A stretch of DNA of 64,000 nt from Methylibium sp035476815 (lineage in GTDB: Bacteria; Pseudomonadota; Gammaproteobacteria; Burkholderiales; Burkholderiaceae_C), in the NCBI GenBank assembly GCA_035476815.1, contig DATILD010000080.1:15852-79851 (forward strand), given 5' to 3'. The translations under genes were made by a program, and so were the position numbers. Under the pieces are notes generated by a model. The model searched no databases, was not told where the DNA came from, and saw nothing but the letters and a program-made list of their open reading frames with translations. This document shows, one piece after another, positions 15,851-25,176 of the stretch. Position 1 is the stretch's first letter; each line of letters begins with the position of its first letter.

Positions 15851-16437
15851 GCGGTCTCCCCGGCGCGGTGCCGCGCGATCGCCTCGCGCAGCCAGCCCCA
15901 GGCCTCGCGCTCCTCGGTCCCGGCGGTCTTGTCGATCGCGATCTGCAGATAGCTCATCTCGGTGTCGATCTTCTCGGCCGGCAGCATGTGCAGCCGGCTG
16001 ACCAGCACCGCGCCCTCGACGACGGCGGCCTGGGCGCGGTTGAAGCCGGGAAAGGGCGCGTGCGTCACGTCGAGCACGCGCTCGAAGGCGAGCGTCGGGC
16101 GCTCGGGATGGTCGTCGTCGTGCGCCAGCCTCAGTTCGCTGTGCGCCAGCGCGCTCGCGAGCCGCACGCCGCGGATCTCCCGGGCCGGCAGCAGCGGCCA
16201 CTCGCGCCGCCCCAGCCAGCGCGCGCACACGGCGCCGGCGAACACGCGGCTGTCGGTCGTCAGGTTGAGCACCGCCTGCCCGGTCTCGCGCAGCCGGTCC
16301 AGCGTGCCGCTGGGCTTGAAGGGCATCAGCACCACCTGCGCGCCGCGGTAGCGCACGCCGAAGGGCGCGACATGCGGGCTGCCGTCGGCACCGAGGCTGG
16401 TGATCACCGCCTCGAAGATCTGGTCGTTCTGGCTCAT
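15847..16437 (-). CDS. DUF447 family protein (flavin-reductase-like split barrel)
   Basis: A 196-residue DUF447 protein, starting MSQNDQIFEAVITSLGADGSPHVAPFGVRY. The family is found in methanogens and in bacteria with H4MPT pathways and resembles FMN-binding split-barrel proteins, but its reaction is unknown to me. An in-frame open stretch upstream of this ATG consists only of two 87-base repeats, so the start at 16437 is preferred. It is co-translated with mfnB (ATGA overlap). A role in methylofuran or H4MPT synthesis or flavin-dependent reduction is inference. Confidence 0.85.
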   Translation of the reverse strand: MSQNDQIFEAVITSLGADGSPHVAPFGVRYRGAQVVLMPFKPSGTLDRLRETGQAVLNLTTDSRVFAGAVCARWLGRREWPLLPAREIRGVRLASALAHSELRLAHDDDHPERPTLAFERVLDVTHAPFPGFNRAQAAVVEGAVLVSRLHMLPAEKIDTEMSYLQIAIDKTAGTEEREAWGWLREAIARHRAGETA

Positions 16438-16610
16438 GACGACACCCCGCCCGCCGAGTACGGCGGGCACCCCTCCGGGAGGGGCGCGCCTTGCTTGGGG
16501 CGGCCCGGCGCGGCGGCGCGGCATGACCACACCCCGCCCGCCGAGTACGGCGGGCACCCCTCCGGGAGGGACGCACCTTGCTTGGGGCGGCCCGGCGCGG
16601 CGACGCTCAT
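16434..16610 (-). other. Bridging mini-ORF through a tandem repeat between DHPS-like and DUF447 genes
   Basis: A 58-codon frame. Its ATG overlaps the DHPS-like stop (ATGA at 16607-16610) and its TGA overlaps the DUF447 start (ATGA at 16434-16437). It spans two copies of an 87-base repeat, so the peptide repeats PGRPKQGA and LPEGCPPYSAGGV twice. The peptide itself looks like repeat-derived noise, but the frame would let a ribosome pass from stop to start across the inserted repeat. Expression is untested. Confidence 0.45.
16442..16610. repeat. Two tandem copies of an 87-base GC-rich palindromic element
   Basis: Copy 1 starts at 16442 and copy 2 at 16529; they are nearly identical. Each contains a perfect stem gcccgccg/cggcgggc, a smaller stem ccctcc/ggaggg, and the core cttggggcggcccggcg. 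The same core appears once more at about 26406-26420 in another C1 intergenic region. Each copy ends in an ATG-containing tcatg(a) sequence at the junction. This looks like a multicopy genomic repeat that inserted between two operon genes and duplicated. Confidence 0.8.
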
Positions 16611-18037
16611 GACGGCTGCCTATTGCGGGCGTGGGTCAACGTGGTGCCGGGGCCGCACCAGCGGTCCAGGTCCTCGGCCTTCGCGTCGGTGGCCGCGCCC
16701 CAGGCGAGCGGCTGGTCCTGCACATAGCGCTTGCCGAGCTGCCAGGCGATCTCGGCGCGCGCCAGCTCGACGCCCATGTAGAAGGCATGACCCGCGTCGC
16801 CCTCCAGCCCGAGCCGCGGCCAGAGCTTGAACACGTCCTGCTCGGTGCGCAGGCCGTCGCGGTTGTAGACATGGATGCCCTCGGCCGTGACCTGCACGCG
16901 GAAGTTCGGGTCGCGCACCTGGGCCGCGGTGGCGGCGATTTCCGCCAGCGTGTCGGGGAAGGGCCGCTTGTCGTGCACCGTCATCAGCGCGTCGCCGAGG
17001 CCGCCCAGGCCCTTGGGCAGCATCGCGTGGCGCTTGGCCGCGTGCATGATGCGGCGCGCCACGTCGGCCTCGCGCACCGCGCGCCGCGCATGCTCGCTGA
17101 CCTGGGTGGTCAGCACCGCGGCGACGTCGAGCTCGGCGCAGGCGCCGAACAACAGCGCGTTGATGCCGCTGGTGTCGGCCTCGGTCAGCTCGGTCAGGTT
17201 GCCGATGCCCATCATGATCGGCGCCTCGGGGCAGCGCTCGCGCAGCGTCTGGTAGCGCAGCAGCGAGGCCATGAAGCCGAACGGGATCGGGTCGAGGATG
17301 GGGTCGGCGAGGTAGGGCCGGCCGCGCCGCTCCATGATCGCGATCGCCTCGTAGAGCGTGTCGAGCTCGGTCTGCTCGCGCGCGATCAGCACCGGCACCG
17401 CGGCCACCTCGTCGGCGATCCACAGCGTGTCGAGCTTCAGGCTCAGCAGGTAGTCGCAGCCGGCGCGGCCGCCGCGCAGCAGCTCGTCGGGGCTCATCGA
17501 ATCGACGCTGACGGCATGGCCCGCGGCCTTCAGCGCGCGCACGCTGTCCTCGAGGTGGGGGAAGGGCGTGGCCGGCAGGCCGCCGAGGTCGATCACGTCG
17601 GCGCCGTCGGCGCGCAACTCGGCGGCGCGCGCGACGATCTCGTCGACCGTGAGCCGCGGCGCGTCGACGATCTCCGCGAAGATCGCGACCTCGTACTCGT
17701 TCAGGTCGATCGCCTGGGCCGCGCGGTTGAAGAAGCGCGGCAGGTCCTTCATCTCCTCCGGCCCGCGCTCGACCGGCAGGCCGAAGTGCGCGGCCAGCGC
17801 CGCCACGTCACCGCGGCAGCGGCCGGGCAGCAGGATGCGGTCGGGCCGGCGCGCGCCGCCCTCGGTCAGGCTCTCGGGGCTGACACGCCGCTGGATCATC
17901 TCGGCCGTCATCAGCGCCGCGACCTGCAGGCCGATCTCGCGCGTCGTCCACGTGAAGGCCGGCGGCTCGATGCTCGCGAGCACGCGCTCGAGCCCGGGCT
18001 GGGCCAGCTTGCCGGTGAGGAAGAGCAGGTGCTCCAT
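16607..18037 (-). CDS. Dihydropteroate synthase-related protein of the H4MPT cluster
   Basis: A 476-residue protein with a pterin-binding (DHPS-like) TIM barrel in its middle: GADVIDLGGLPATPFPHLEDSVRALKAAGHAVSVDSMSPDEL, resembling DHPS blocks, followed by ILDPIPFGF and MMGIGNLTELTEADTSGINAL. Archaea and H4MPT bacteria share this DHPS-related family. It may bind or condense the pterin with the beta-RFA-P derived arylamine during H4MPT synthesis, which is inference. It starts at ATG 18037 (MEHLLFLTGKLAQPG), 8 bases after the afpA stop. Confidence 0.87.
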   Translation of the reverse strand: MEHLLFLTGKLAQPGLERVLASIEPPAFTWTTREIGLQVAALMTAEMIQRRVSPESLTEGGARRPDRILLPGRCRGDVAALAAHFGLPVERGPEEMKDLPRFFNRAAQAIDLNEYEVAIFAEIVDAPRLTVDEIVARAAELRADGADVIDLGGLPATPFPHLEDSVRALKAAGHAVSVDSMSPDELLRGGRAGCDYLLSLKLDTLWIADEVAAVPVLIAREQTELDTLYEAIAIMERRGRPYLADPILDPIPFGFMASLLRYQTLRERCPEAPIMMGIGNLTELTEADTSGINALLFGACAELDVAAVLTTQVSEHARRAVREADVARRIMHAAKRHAMLPKGLGGLGDALMTVHDKRPFPDTLAEIAATAAQVRDPNFRVQVTAEGIHVYNRDGLRTEQDVFKLWPRLGLEGDAGHAFYMGVELARAEIAWQLGKRYVQDQPLAWGAATDAKAEDLDRWCGPGTTLTHARNRQPS

Positions 18038-18045
18038 CGGCGCGC

Positions 18046-18664
18046 TCACAGCCAGTCCAGCGACAGCGCCTTCAGCCGCGCCGCCAGCGCCGCCTCCAGC
18101 TCGTCCGGCGAGCGAAGCACGGTGCAATGATCGACCGCGCGCAGCCGCTCGACGTTCTCGAGGTCGATGTTGCGCGGCCGCAGCGTGAACCATTCGTCCT
18201 GCGTGGTGCGCGGGCCCTTGGTGATGACGACCGGCTCGGTGTCGCAGGCGAACACCAGGTTGGGCACGCCGAGCTTGCCGGCCTGCGCGAACATGTTGGT
18301 GGGCAGCGTGTCCGACAGCCCGAACGCGCACTTCGCGACCGTGTTGCTGGTCGCCGGCGCGATCACGACCGTGTGATAGGCCTCGAGGTAGAGCCGGCCC
18401 ACCGGCACCGCGCTCGCGCTCTTGTCGCGGAACACGCGGTAATGCTGCCGCAGCGCCTCGATGCGCAGGCCGTAGAGCGGCAGCACCTCGTCGGCCGCGG
18501 CGGAGAGGAACAGGTCGACCTGCGGCAGCCGTGCCGCCAGCGCCATCGATTCCTCGAGGTAATGCCCCGAGCCGGTCACGCACCAGGCGAAGCGCGAGCG
18601 CGGCGGGTCGTGCTGCGCGGGTTCGTGCTCGTCGCCGAGCGCCGCGGCCCAGCGCCGCGCGTCC

Positions 18665-18684
<20 letters not shown>
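18046..18684 (-). CDS. afpA: AfpA/DmrX-type flavoprotein, putative dihydromethanopterin reductase
   Basis: A 212-residue flavoprotein of the archaeoflavoprotein family. Visible features are FAWCVTGSGHYLEES at the nucleotide-binding start, VVIAPATSNTVAKCAFGLSDTLPTNMFAQAGK (flavoprotein/CoaC-like fold), and FACDTEPVVITKGPRTTQDEWFTL. Archaeal DmrB and the bacterial DmrX homologues reduce dihydromethanopterin to H4MPT; this is the likely role. The start is unclear: the GTG at 18684 overlaps the end of the regulator gene by 20 bases, while the next in-frame ATG is at 18768 inside it. Residues before RFAWCVTG are not conserved-looking. Confidence 0.82.
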
Positions 18685-20713
<2,029 letters not shown>

Positions 20714-20834
20714 CTTGTCTCCGGGTCTGGGGGCAATTCGTCCCGATTCTGGCGCGCGAGTATCGACCCCCCCTAGACCGTGTAAGCCCTCCCTTGAACA
20801 TATTTGACCGGCGGCGGTGTTCCAAAATCTGGCA

Positions 20835-20850
20835 TGGTCCGGGGCTTGCA
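20835..20850 (+). promoter_or_regulatory. Candidate sigma54 promoter of the folB-like gene
   Basis: TGGTCCGGGGCTTGCA matches the sigma54 consensus TGGCACG-N4-TTGCA with two mismatches and exact spacing between GG and GC. Transcription would start near 20861, leaving about 28 bases before the GTG of the FolB-like gene, which has a good Shine-Dalgarno. The gene for an intact sigma54 activator starts 120 bases away on the other strand. Confidence 0.5.
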
Positions 20851-20888
20851 GACTTGCGCCGGCCCCGCCCGACCCGAGGAGACCGCCC

Positions 20889-21371
20889 GTGACCGCCGCC
20901 CCCCGCCCCCAGTTGCCCCCCGCCTTCCAGACGGCGGCCGACGCCGAACCGCTGGACCTGATCTTCATCGAGGGCTTCACCGGCCAGACGGTGATCGGCA
21001 TCCACGACAGCGAGCTGCACCGCCCGCAGACCATCCGCATTGACCTGACGGCCGGCCTGCCGCGGCCGCGCGCCTGCGACACCGACCAGATCGCCGACAC
21101 CATCGACTACGGCGTGGTGCGCGAGCGCCTGCACCGGCTGCTCGCGGAGCACAAGCTGACGCTGCTGGAATCCTTCGCCGAGACCGTGGCCGAGATCCTG
21201 ATCCACGAGTTCGGCGCCCACTGGGTGAGGGTGGTGGTGGTCAAGCCGCGCAAGTTCGACGACGTCGAATCGGTCGGCGTGGCGATCGAGCGCCGCCGCC
21301 CGGTCGATCCGGCGCGCAGCGCGACCCTGGTGTCGCTGATCGGCTCGGGCATGGTGCCGGGCGGCCGCTGA
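20889..21371 (+). CDS. folB: Dihydroneopterin aldolase-family protein (FolB-like)
   Basis: A 160-residue FolB/tunnelling-fold protein. Conserved stretches include LDLIFIEGFTGQTVIGIHDSELHRPQTIRIDL and DTIDYGVVRERLHRLL (substrate pocket), with an ETVAEILIHEFGAHWVRVVVVKPRKF block. Dihydroneopterin aldolase cleaves dihydroneopterin to 6-hydroxymethyl-dihydropterin. In this island it most likely serves H4MPT synthesis; a general folate role is possible. The GTG at 20889 is favoured by GAGGAGA six bases upstream. It ends at a strong bidirectional terminator facing fae. Confidence 0.88.
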   Translation: MTAAPRPQLPPAFQTAADAEPLDLIFIEGFTGQTVIGIHDSELHRPQTIRIDLTAGLPRPRACDTDQIADTIDYGVVRERLHRLLAEHKLTLLESFAETVAEILIHEFGAHWVRVVVVKPRKFDDVESVGVAIERRRPVDPARSATLVSLIGSGMVPGGR

Positions 21372-21388
21372 GCCCGGACGCCCCAAAG

Positions 21389-21420
21389 AAAAAGCCGACT
21401 GGCGGGCCAGTCGGCTTTTT
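21389..21420. terminator. Bidirectional intrinsic terminator between folB-like gene and fae
   Basis: A perfect 14-bp stem AAAAAGCCGACTGG / CCAGTCGGCTTTTT with a 4-base loop CGGG. The A-run on the left and T-run on the right let it work for both the plus-strand folB-like gene and the minus-strand fae gene, which converge here. Confidence 0.95.
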
Positions 21421-21467
21421 CCATTCTCTGCGCCCCGCCGGCAAGCCGGCGAGACCGCTCGGGCCGA

Positions 21468-21977
21468 TTACTTGGCCGCGAACGGGTGGGCGGCGGCACC
21501 CTTCTGGGCGACCACTTCACGCGCGCTCGGGAAGCCCGAGACGGCGCGCTTGATCGACTCCTTGACGGCCTGGTAGTTGTAGTCCTGGATCTTCTTGTCG
21601 TCTTCGGCCATCCAGTGGATGAACACGCCGACGCAGATGAACAGGTTGTCGGCTTCGTCGGCCGGGATCGTGCCGTCCTCGACGCAATCCGCCACCGCCA
21701 TCGCCACGCCGCGCTGGGCCGGGCCGAACATCTGCACGGCCTGCTTGGCGCCCTTGATCGTGACCTTGTTGAACATCACGGTCGCCGGCTTGCACTGCAG
21801 GTTGGGGGCCACGACGGCCAGCAGGGAGGTGAAGCCGTCCTTGTTGTTCGTCAGGCTGTTGGCGAAAGCCGTTTCGGCGGCCGAGCCGCGCGGCCCGATG
21901 AGCAGGTCGATGTGGGCCACTTCGTTGCCGTCGCCGACGAGCGATTCGCCGACGAGCATGCGGTCGATCTTTGCCAT
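21468..21977 (-). CDS. fae: Formaldehyde-activating enzyme
   Basis: A 169-residue canonical Fae. It condenses formaldehyde with tetrahydromethanopterin to methylene-H4MPT in the cytosol, the entry of the oxidation pathway. The motif VGDGNEVAHIDLLIGPRGSAAETAFANSL includes the proposed catalytic histidine; further conserved blocks are CKPATVMFNKVTI, QMFGPAQRGVAMAVADCVEDGTIPADEADNL and VFIHWMAEDDKKIQDYNYQAVKESIKRAV. The Shine-Dalgarno is GGAGA (tctcc on the plus strand at 21984-21988). The gene has its own leader with a terminator-like hairpin and a palindrome about 147 bases upstream. Confidence 0.97.
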   Translation of the reverse strand: MAKIDRMLVGESLVGDGNEVAHIDLLIGPRGSAAETAFANSLTNNKDGFTSLLAVVAPNLQCKPATVMFNKVTIKGAKQAVQMFGPAQRGVAMAVADCVEDGTIPADEADNLFICVGVFIHWMAEDDKKIQDYNYQAVKESIKRAVSGFPSAREVVAQKGAAAHPFAAK

Positions 21978-22011
21978 GATGAGTCTCCGTGTGCAGTTTT
22001 CTGCGGACTAA

Positions 22012-22037
22012 GAAAAAGCACCGGCCCCATGGCCGGT
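22012..22037 (-). terminator. Terminator-like hairpin in the fae leader
   Basis: On the minus strand ACCGGCC-ATGG-GGCCGGT forms a perfect 7-bp stem, followed by GCTTTTTC. It lies after the CitG-like stop (22075) and ends only about 35 bases before the fae ATG. A smaller stem GGAAC/GTTCC lies just before it (22044-22059). It either terminates the citG-like operon or acts as an attenuator in the fae transcript, since little room remains downstream for a separate promoter. Confidence 0.7.
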
Positions 22038-22074
22038 ACGTCCGGAACTTACACGTTCCATGCCAAGGGCGCAA

Positions 22075-22944
22075 TCAAGGTGAACCGTCGAGTCGGACCC
22101 ACTGCAATGCCCCTGCAAGACACAGTGTCGACACGGTGAAATCGGCCGTCGTGCCGGGGTTCAGCCCGCGGGCCTTGAGGGTCTCGTCCCAGGCCGCGAA
22201 AGCGGGGTCGGCACCGACCGGCTCGCCTCGTTCGGCGCGCACCATCCAGGGGAGGGCTTCGTCGGTGACAGCCTGTGCCACCGCCGCGCCATGCTTGCGC
22301 ACTATGTGTGAGTCCGGGAAGCGGCCGAGGAAGGCAAGGTAGAGCGTCTGCACGAGCGCCGGCGTCGCCGCGGCAGCACTGCGCGGCAGCGCGGCCAGGC
22401 CGGTATCGAACAGGTCGGCATGGTCATTCGCGTACTGCAGCGCGATGCGGTCGCGCGGCGCGGCCAGGCGCATCGCCTCGCGCAGCGTGACGGTCGGCGG
22501 CGTGTGCACGTCCTGCGCGTCGGCGCTGCCCAGGCCGCCGGGGTGGGCGGCGGCGATGGCGCGGAAGGCCGCGGCGGCATCGTCGACGTCGAGCGCGGCG
22601 AGCACCCGCTCCAGCCCCGCGCGCCAGGCGCCGGGGTCCGCCGGCAGATGGGGCTCGACCTCGGCCAGCCGCGCGATCGGCGCACACAGCAGCAGGATGC
22701 CGAGGTTGGTGTTGCAGCCGGCAACCGCCAGCGTCGCGGCCATCGCGCCCTCGATGCGCCGACCGACCGAGGCGCCGGGTGCGAACAGCGGCCCGGCCGC
22801 CGCCTCGGCGCTGGCCAGGAACTGCGCCGCCTGCATGCGATGGCCGGGCGAGGCGGCGCTGACATTGCCGGGCTTGCGCACCGCGACGTCGAGCGCGCAG
22901 GCGGCCAGGAAGGCGCGGCGGGCGCGCTCGGTCAGCGTGCTCAC
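22075..22944 (-). CDS. CitG-like protein (triphosphoribosyl-dephospho-CoA synthase family) of the H4MPT cluster
   Basis: A 289-residue alpha-helical protein of the CitG/MdcB family, with KPGNVSAASPGHRM near the N-terminus, a conserved NTNLGILLLCAPIA glycine stretch, and HPGGLG. CitG itself makes the prosthetic group precursor of citrate lyase; the relatives in H4MPT clusters have no proven role and probably handle a phosphoribosyl-containing cofactor intermediate (inference). It lies 4 bases after the RimK-like gene and shares its operon. Its 3' end contains the palindrome thought to serve fae. Confidence 0.85.
   Translation of the reverse strand: MSTLTERARRAFLAACALDVAVRKPGNVSAASPGHRMQAAQFLASAEAAAGPLFAPGASVGRRIEGAMAATLAVAGCNTNLGILLLCAPIARLAEVEPHLPADPGAWRAGLERVLAALDVDDAAAAFRAIAAAHPGGLGSADAQDVHTPPTVTLREAMRLAAPRDRIALQYANDHADLFDTGLAALPRSAAAATPALVQTLYLAFLGRFPDSHIVRKHGAAVAQAVTDEALPWMVRAERGEPVGADPAFAAWDETLKARGLNPGTTADFTVSTLCLAGALQWVRLDGSP
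22119..22129. promoter_or_regulatory. GACACAGTGTC palindrome upstream of fae
   Basis: A perfect 11-base palindrome around a central A, followed directly by GACACGG so that a second, overlapping near-palindrome CACAGTGTCGACACGGTG forms. It lies inside the last codons of the CitG-like gene, about 147 bases before the fae ATG. The identical 11-mer occurs upstream of the beta-RFAP synthase gene, and a 10/11 copy occurs upstream of fhcB. Confidence 0.5.
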
Positions 22945-22948
22945 ACTC

Positions 22949-23851
22949 TCAGGCCTGCCGCGCGCTGCGCAGCCGCTTGCGGTCGAGCAGGTCGGCGACC
23001 AGCGCCTCGGCGATGCTGAACGCCGTCACGCGCTGCAGCCCGTGCCAGGCGGCGACGCCGTTGACCTCGAGCACCTGCGGGCCCTCGGGCGTGGGCAGCA
23101 GGTCGATGCCGGCGTAGTCCATCTGCAGCGCGGCGGCGGCGCGCTCGGCCAGTTCGGCCAGTTCGGGCGTCAGCACCGCCGGCTCGACCCGCGCGCCCTG
23201 CTTGACGTTGTGGATCCAGTGCACGCTGACGCGCCGCATCGCGGCCACCGCACGGCCGCCGACCACCAGCACCCGCCAGTCGTGGCCCGGCGACGCGACA
23301 TAGCGCTGCAGATAGGCCAGGTGGCCGAAGTCCTTCAGATCCGGCAGCGGCACATGCGCACCGTCGACCCAGCCGATGCGCCGCAGCCCCTTGCCCTGCG
23401 AGCCGAACAGCGGCTTGAGCACCAGCGCACGGCCGGCCGCGCTCTCGCGCGTGACCAACCGCTGCGCGTGCGCCGACGACTCCATCGCCCAGGTCGGCGG
23501 CGTCGCGATGCCGGCGGCGTGCAGCAGCAGGCTGGTCATCGCCTTGTCGACGCTGCGCTCGATCGCGCGGGCGTCGTTGTAGACCGCGACGCCGAGCTCG
23601 CGCAGCGCATGCAGCACGCCCAGCCGCACCGTTACCTGCTCGAAGCTGCCGCCGGCGATGCCGCGCACGATCGCCGCGTCGGGCAGCTCGCGGCCGAAGC
23701 CCGGGATCACCAGGCCATGCCAGGCGGCCGTGGTGTCGATGCGGCAGTCGGCCAGGTCGATGCAGCGCCCCTCGGCACCGCGGGCGCGCAGCGCGGCCTG
23801 CAGCTGGCGGGTGTGCCAGCCGGTCTCGTCGGTGAAGATGGCGATCTTCAT
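22949..23851 (-). CDS. RimK-like ATP-grasp ligase of the H4MPT cluster
   Basis: A 300-residue RimK-family ATP-grasp protein. The ATP-binding loop is VLKPLFGSQGKGLRR, the metal-binding end is DLLPTPEGPQVLEVNGVAAWHGLQR, and an N-terminal preATP-grasp domain starts MKIAIFTDETGWHTRQL. RimK relatives add glutamate residues to cofactors; in archaea MptN adds alpha-glutamate to H4MPT. A similar side-chain ligase role is likely here but not provable from sequence. It starts just after a 284-base repeat-bearing gap separating it from mch, so it may have its own promoter. Confidence 0.85.
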   Translation of the reverse strand: MKIAIFTDETGWHTRQLQAALRARGAEGRCIDLADCRIDTTAAWHGLVIPGFGRELPDAAIVRGIAGGSFEQVTVRLGVLHALRELGVAVYNDARAIERSVDKAMTSLLLHAAGIATPPTWAMESSAHAQRLVTRESAAGRALVLKPLFGSQGKGLRRIGWVDGAHVPLPDLKDFGHLAYLQRYVASPGHDWRVLVVGGRAVAAMRRVSVHWIHNVKQGARVEPAVLTPELAELAERAAAALQMDYAGIDLLPTPEGPQVLEVNGVAAWHGLQRVTAFSIAEALVADLLDRKRLRSARQA

Positions 23852-23877
23852 TGCTACCCGCGCAGAGGTCGGCGCGC

Positions 23878-23983
23878 GATCAGGTGGGTGGGGTACTGGG
23901 CTGCACTCATGTCCCCCGTCGCCGGCCTATGGCCGGCGCCTCCTCCTTTACTTCGTTCCGCCCAGCACCCCACCCACCTGATC
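23878..23983. repeat. 106-base imperfect palindrome (MITE/REP-like) between rimK-like gene and mch
   Basis: The ends gatcaggtgggtggggt and accccacccacctgatc (one-base offset) are inverted copies, extended by actgggc/gcccagc. An inner perfect stem gccggcc/ggccggc sits between them. The element has no open frame of interest. It looks like a mobile non-autonomous repeat. It splits the otherwise tight mch-rimK gene row. The remaining 23984-24135 holds a small inverted repeat atccgaag/cttcggat (24065-24114) and nothing else that I recognise. Confidence 0.75.
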
Positions 23984-24135
23984 TTGGAGGCAGCGTGGTT
24001 CCCCTCGATGCCTTGCCACGGTGCAGCTCGGCCGCCCCAGCCCCTCGGCCCGCGCGGTAGGAGCATCCGAAGGCTTGATCCGATGAAGGTCAGTGCATCC
24101 ATGTGACTTCGGATCCGTCATCCATCGATTGCCGC

Positions 24136-25176
24136 TCAGGCCTCGCCCAGCCACTGCCCCCGCAGCAGCTCGAGGTTCAGCCTGCCGCCATGCCAGGTCT
24201 TGCCCGACTCGAGGCTCGACACCCACACCTCGGCCGGGGCAAACAACGCGCCGTCGATCTTGTAGAAGTCGTACTCGGCGGCCTTGAAGATGTCGGCGAA
24301 GCCGCGGCCGTAGTCGCGCGAGTTGAGCGAGGGCAGGTTCTTCGCCAGCGCCCGCGCCGCGTCGTCGGGGCCGCGCACCGTCAGGTGCACGCGGCCGCCG
24401 TAGAGGATCGCGTCGTTGGTGCGGCCCATCGCGTCCAGCCCGTCGGCGCCCGGCGCCGGCAGCGGCGCGCTGGCGACGCCGTCGACGATGTGCTCGAGCG
24501 TGAAGTGCAGCTCGTGGGCCTTGTGCAGCGCCACCTCGAGCACGCGCGCCACCACCTGCGTGGTGCCGGCGAGGCTGCGCGTCGGCGTCAGCACCAGCGT
24601 CAGCCGCTCGGGCGCGAGCGCGCAGTCGCGCAGCACCTTGTCGATCACCACCGGCGGCGGCACGCGGTCCACTTCCAGCACCAGCACGCCGCTGCGCTCG
24701 GCGGCGGCGATCGGGTCGCGGTAGCCGAGCTCCTTGAACAGCTCCTCCTTGGCCGCCAGCGCGCGCGCCGGGCCCGAGCCGAGCGAGAAGAACTTCTTGC
24801 CGCCGGCCTCCTCCTTGCTGGCCGATAGCGACCAGCCGGCGTACTGGCTGGCCAGGCAGGCCAGCACCGGCTGGCTGCTGCGCACCTCGAGCCAGGTCGG
24901 CCAGCCGGCGGTGGCGTCGCCGAAGCCCTGGGCCGCGAGCTGGACCTCGCCGAGTCCGCCCATGCAGATCTCGCCGATCAGCCGGCCGGCCTCGAGGCTG
25001 CCCGGCGCATCGATGCCGGCGTCGACGATCGTGACGCCGTTCGGCTCGCGCCGCACCGCGATGCGCAGCCGATCGGCCTCGTCCAGCAGGCGCTGCACGC
25101 GCGAGCGCACCTCGCGGTTGACGCTCAGGGTTTCGGCGGCGAAGGGGAACACGGCAGGGACGGGAGCGTCGGTCAT
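24136..25176 (-). CDS. mch: Methenyl-tetrahydromethanopterin cyclohydrolase
   Basis: A 346-residue Mch that interconverts methenyl-H4MPT and formyl-H4MPT, the third step of formaldehyde oxidation. It starts MTDAPVPAVFPFAAETLSVNREVR, with typical Mch blocks GGLGEVQLAAQGFG, SGPARALAAKEELFKELGY, TQVVARVLEVALHKAHELHF and MGRTNDAILYGGRVHLTV. The ATG overlaps the stop of the upstream ATP-grasp gene (ATGA). Length and motifs are normal. Confidence 0.96.
   Translation of the reverse strand: MTDAPVPAVFPFAAETLSVNREVRSRVQRLLDEADRLRIAVRREPNGVTIVDAGIDAPGSLEAGRLIGEICMGGLGEVQLAAQGFGDATAGWPTWLEVRSSQPVLACLASQYAGWSLSASKEEAGGKKFFSLGSGPARALAAKEELFKELGYRDPIAAAERSGVLVLEVDRVPPPVVIDKVLRDCALAPERLTLVLTPTRSLAGTTQVVARVLEVALHKAHELHFTLEHIVDGVASAPLPAPGADGLDAMGRTNDAILYGGRVHLTVRGPDDAARALAKNLPSLNSRDYGRGFADIFKAAEYDFYKIDGALFAPAEVWVSSLESGKTWHGGRLNLELLRGQWLGEA

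Noticed and set aside
15847..16557. A longer DUF447 protein with about 40 extra N-terminal residues.
   Set aside because: The extra residues are translated from the two 87-base repeats (PAVLGGRGVVM appears twice); the family homology starts at MSQNDQ.
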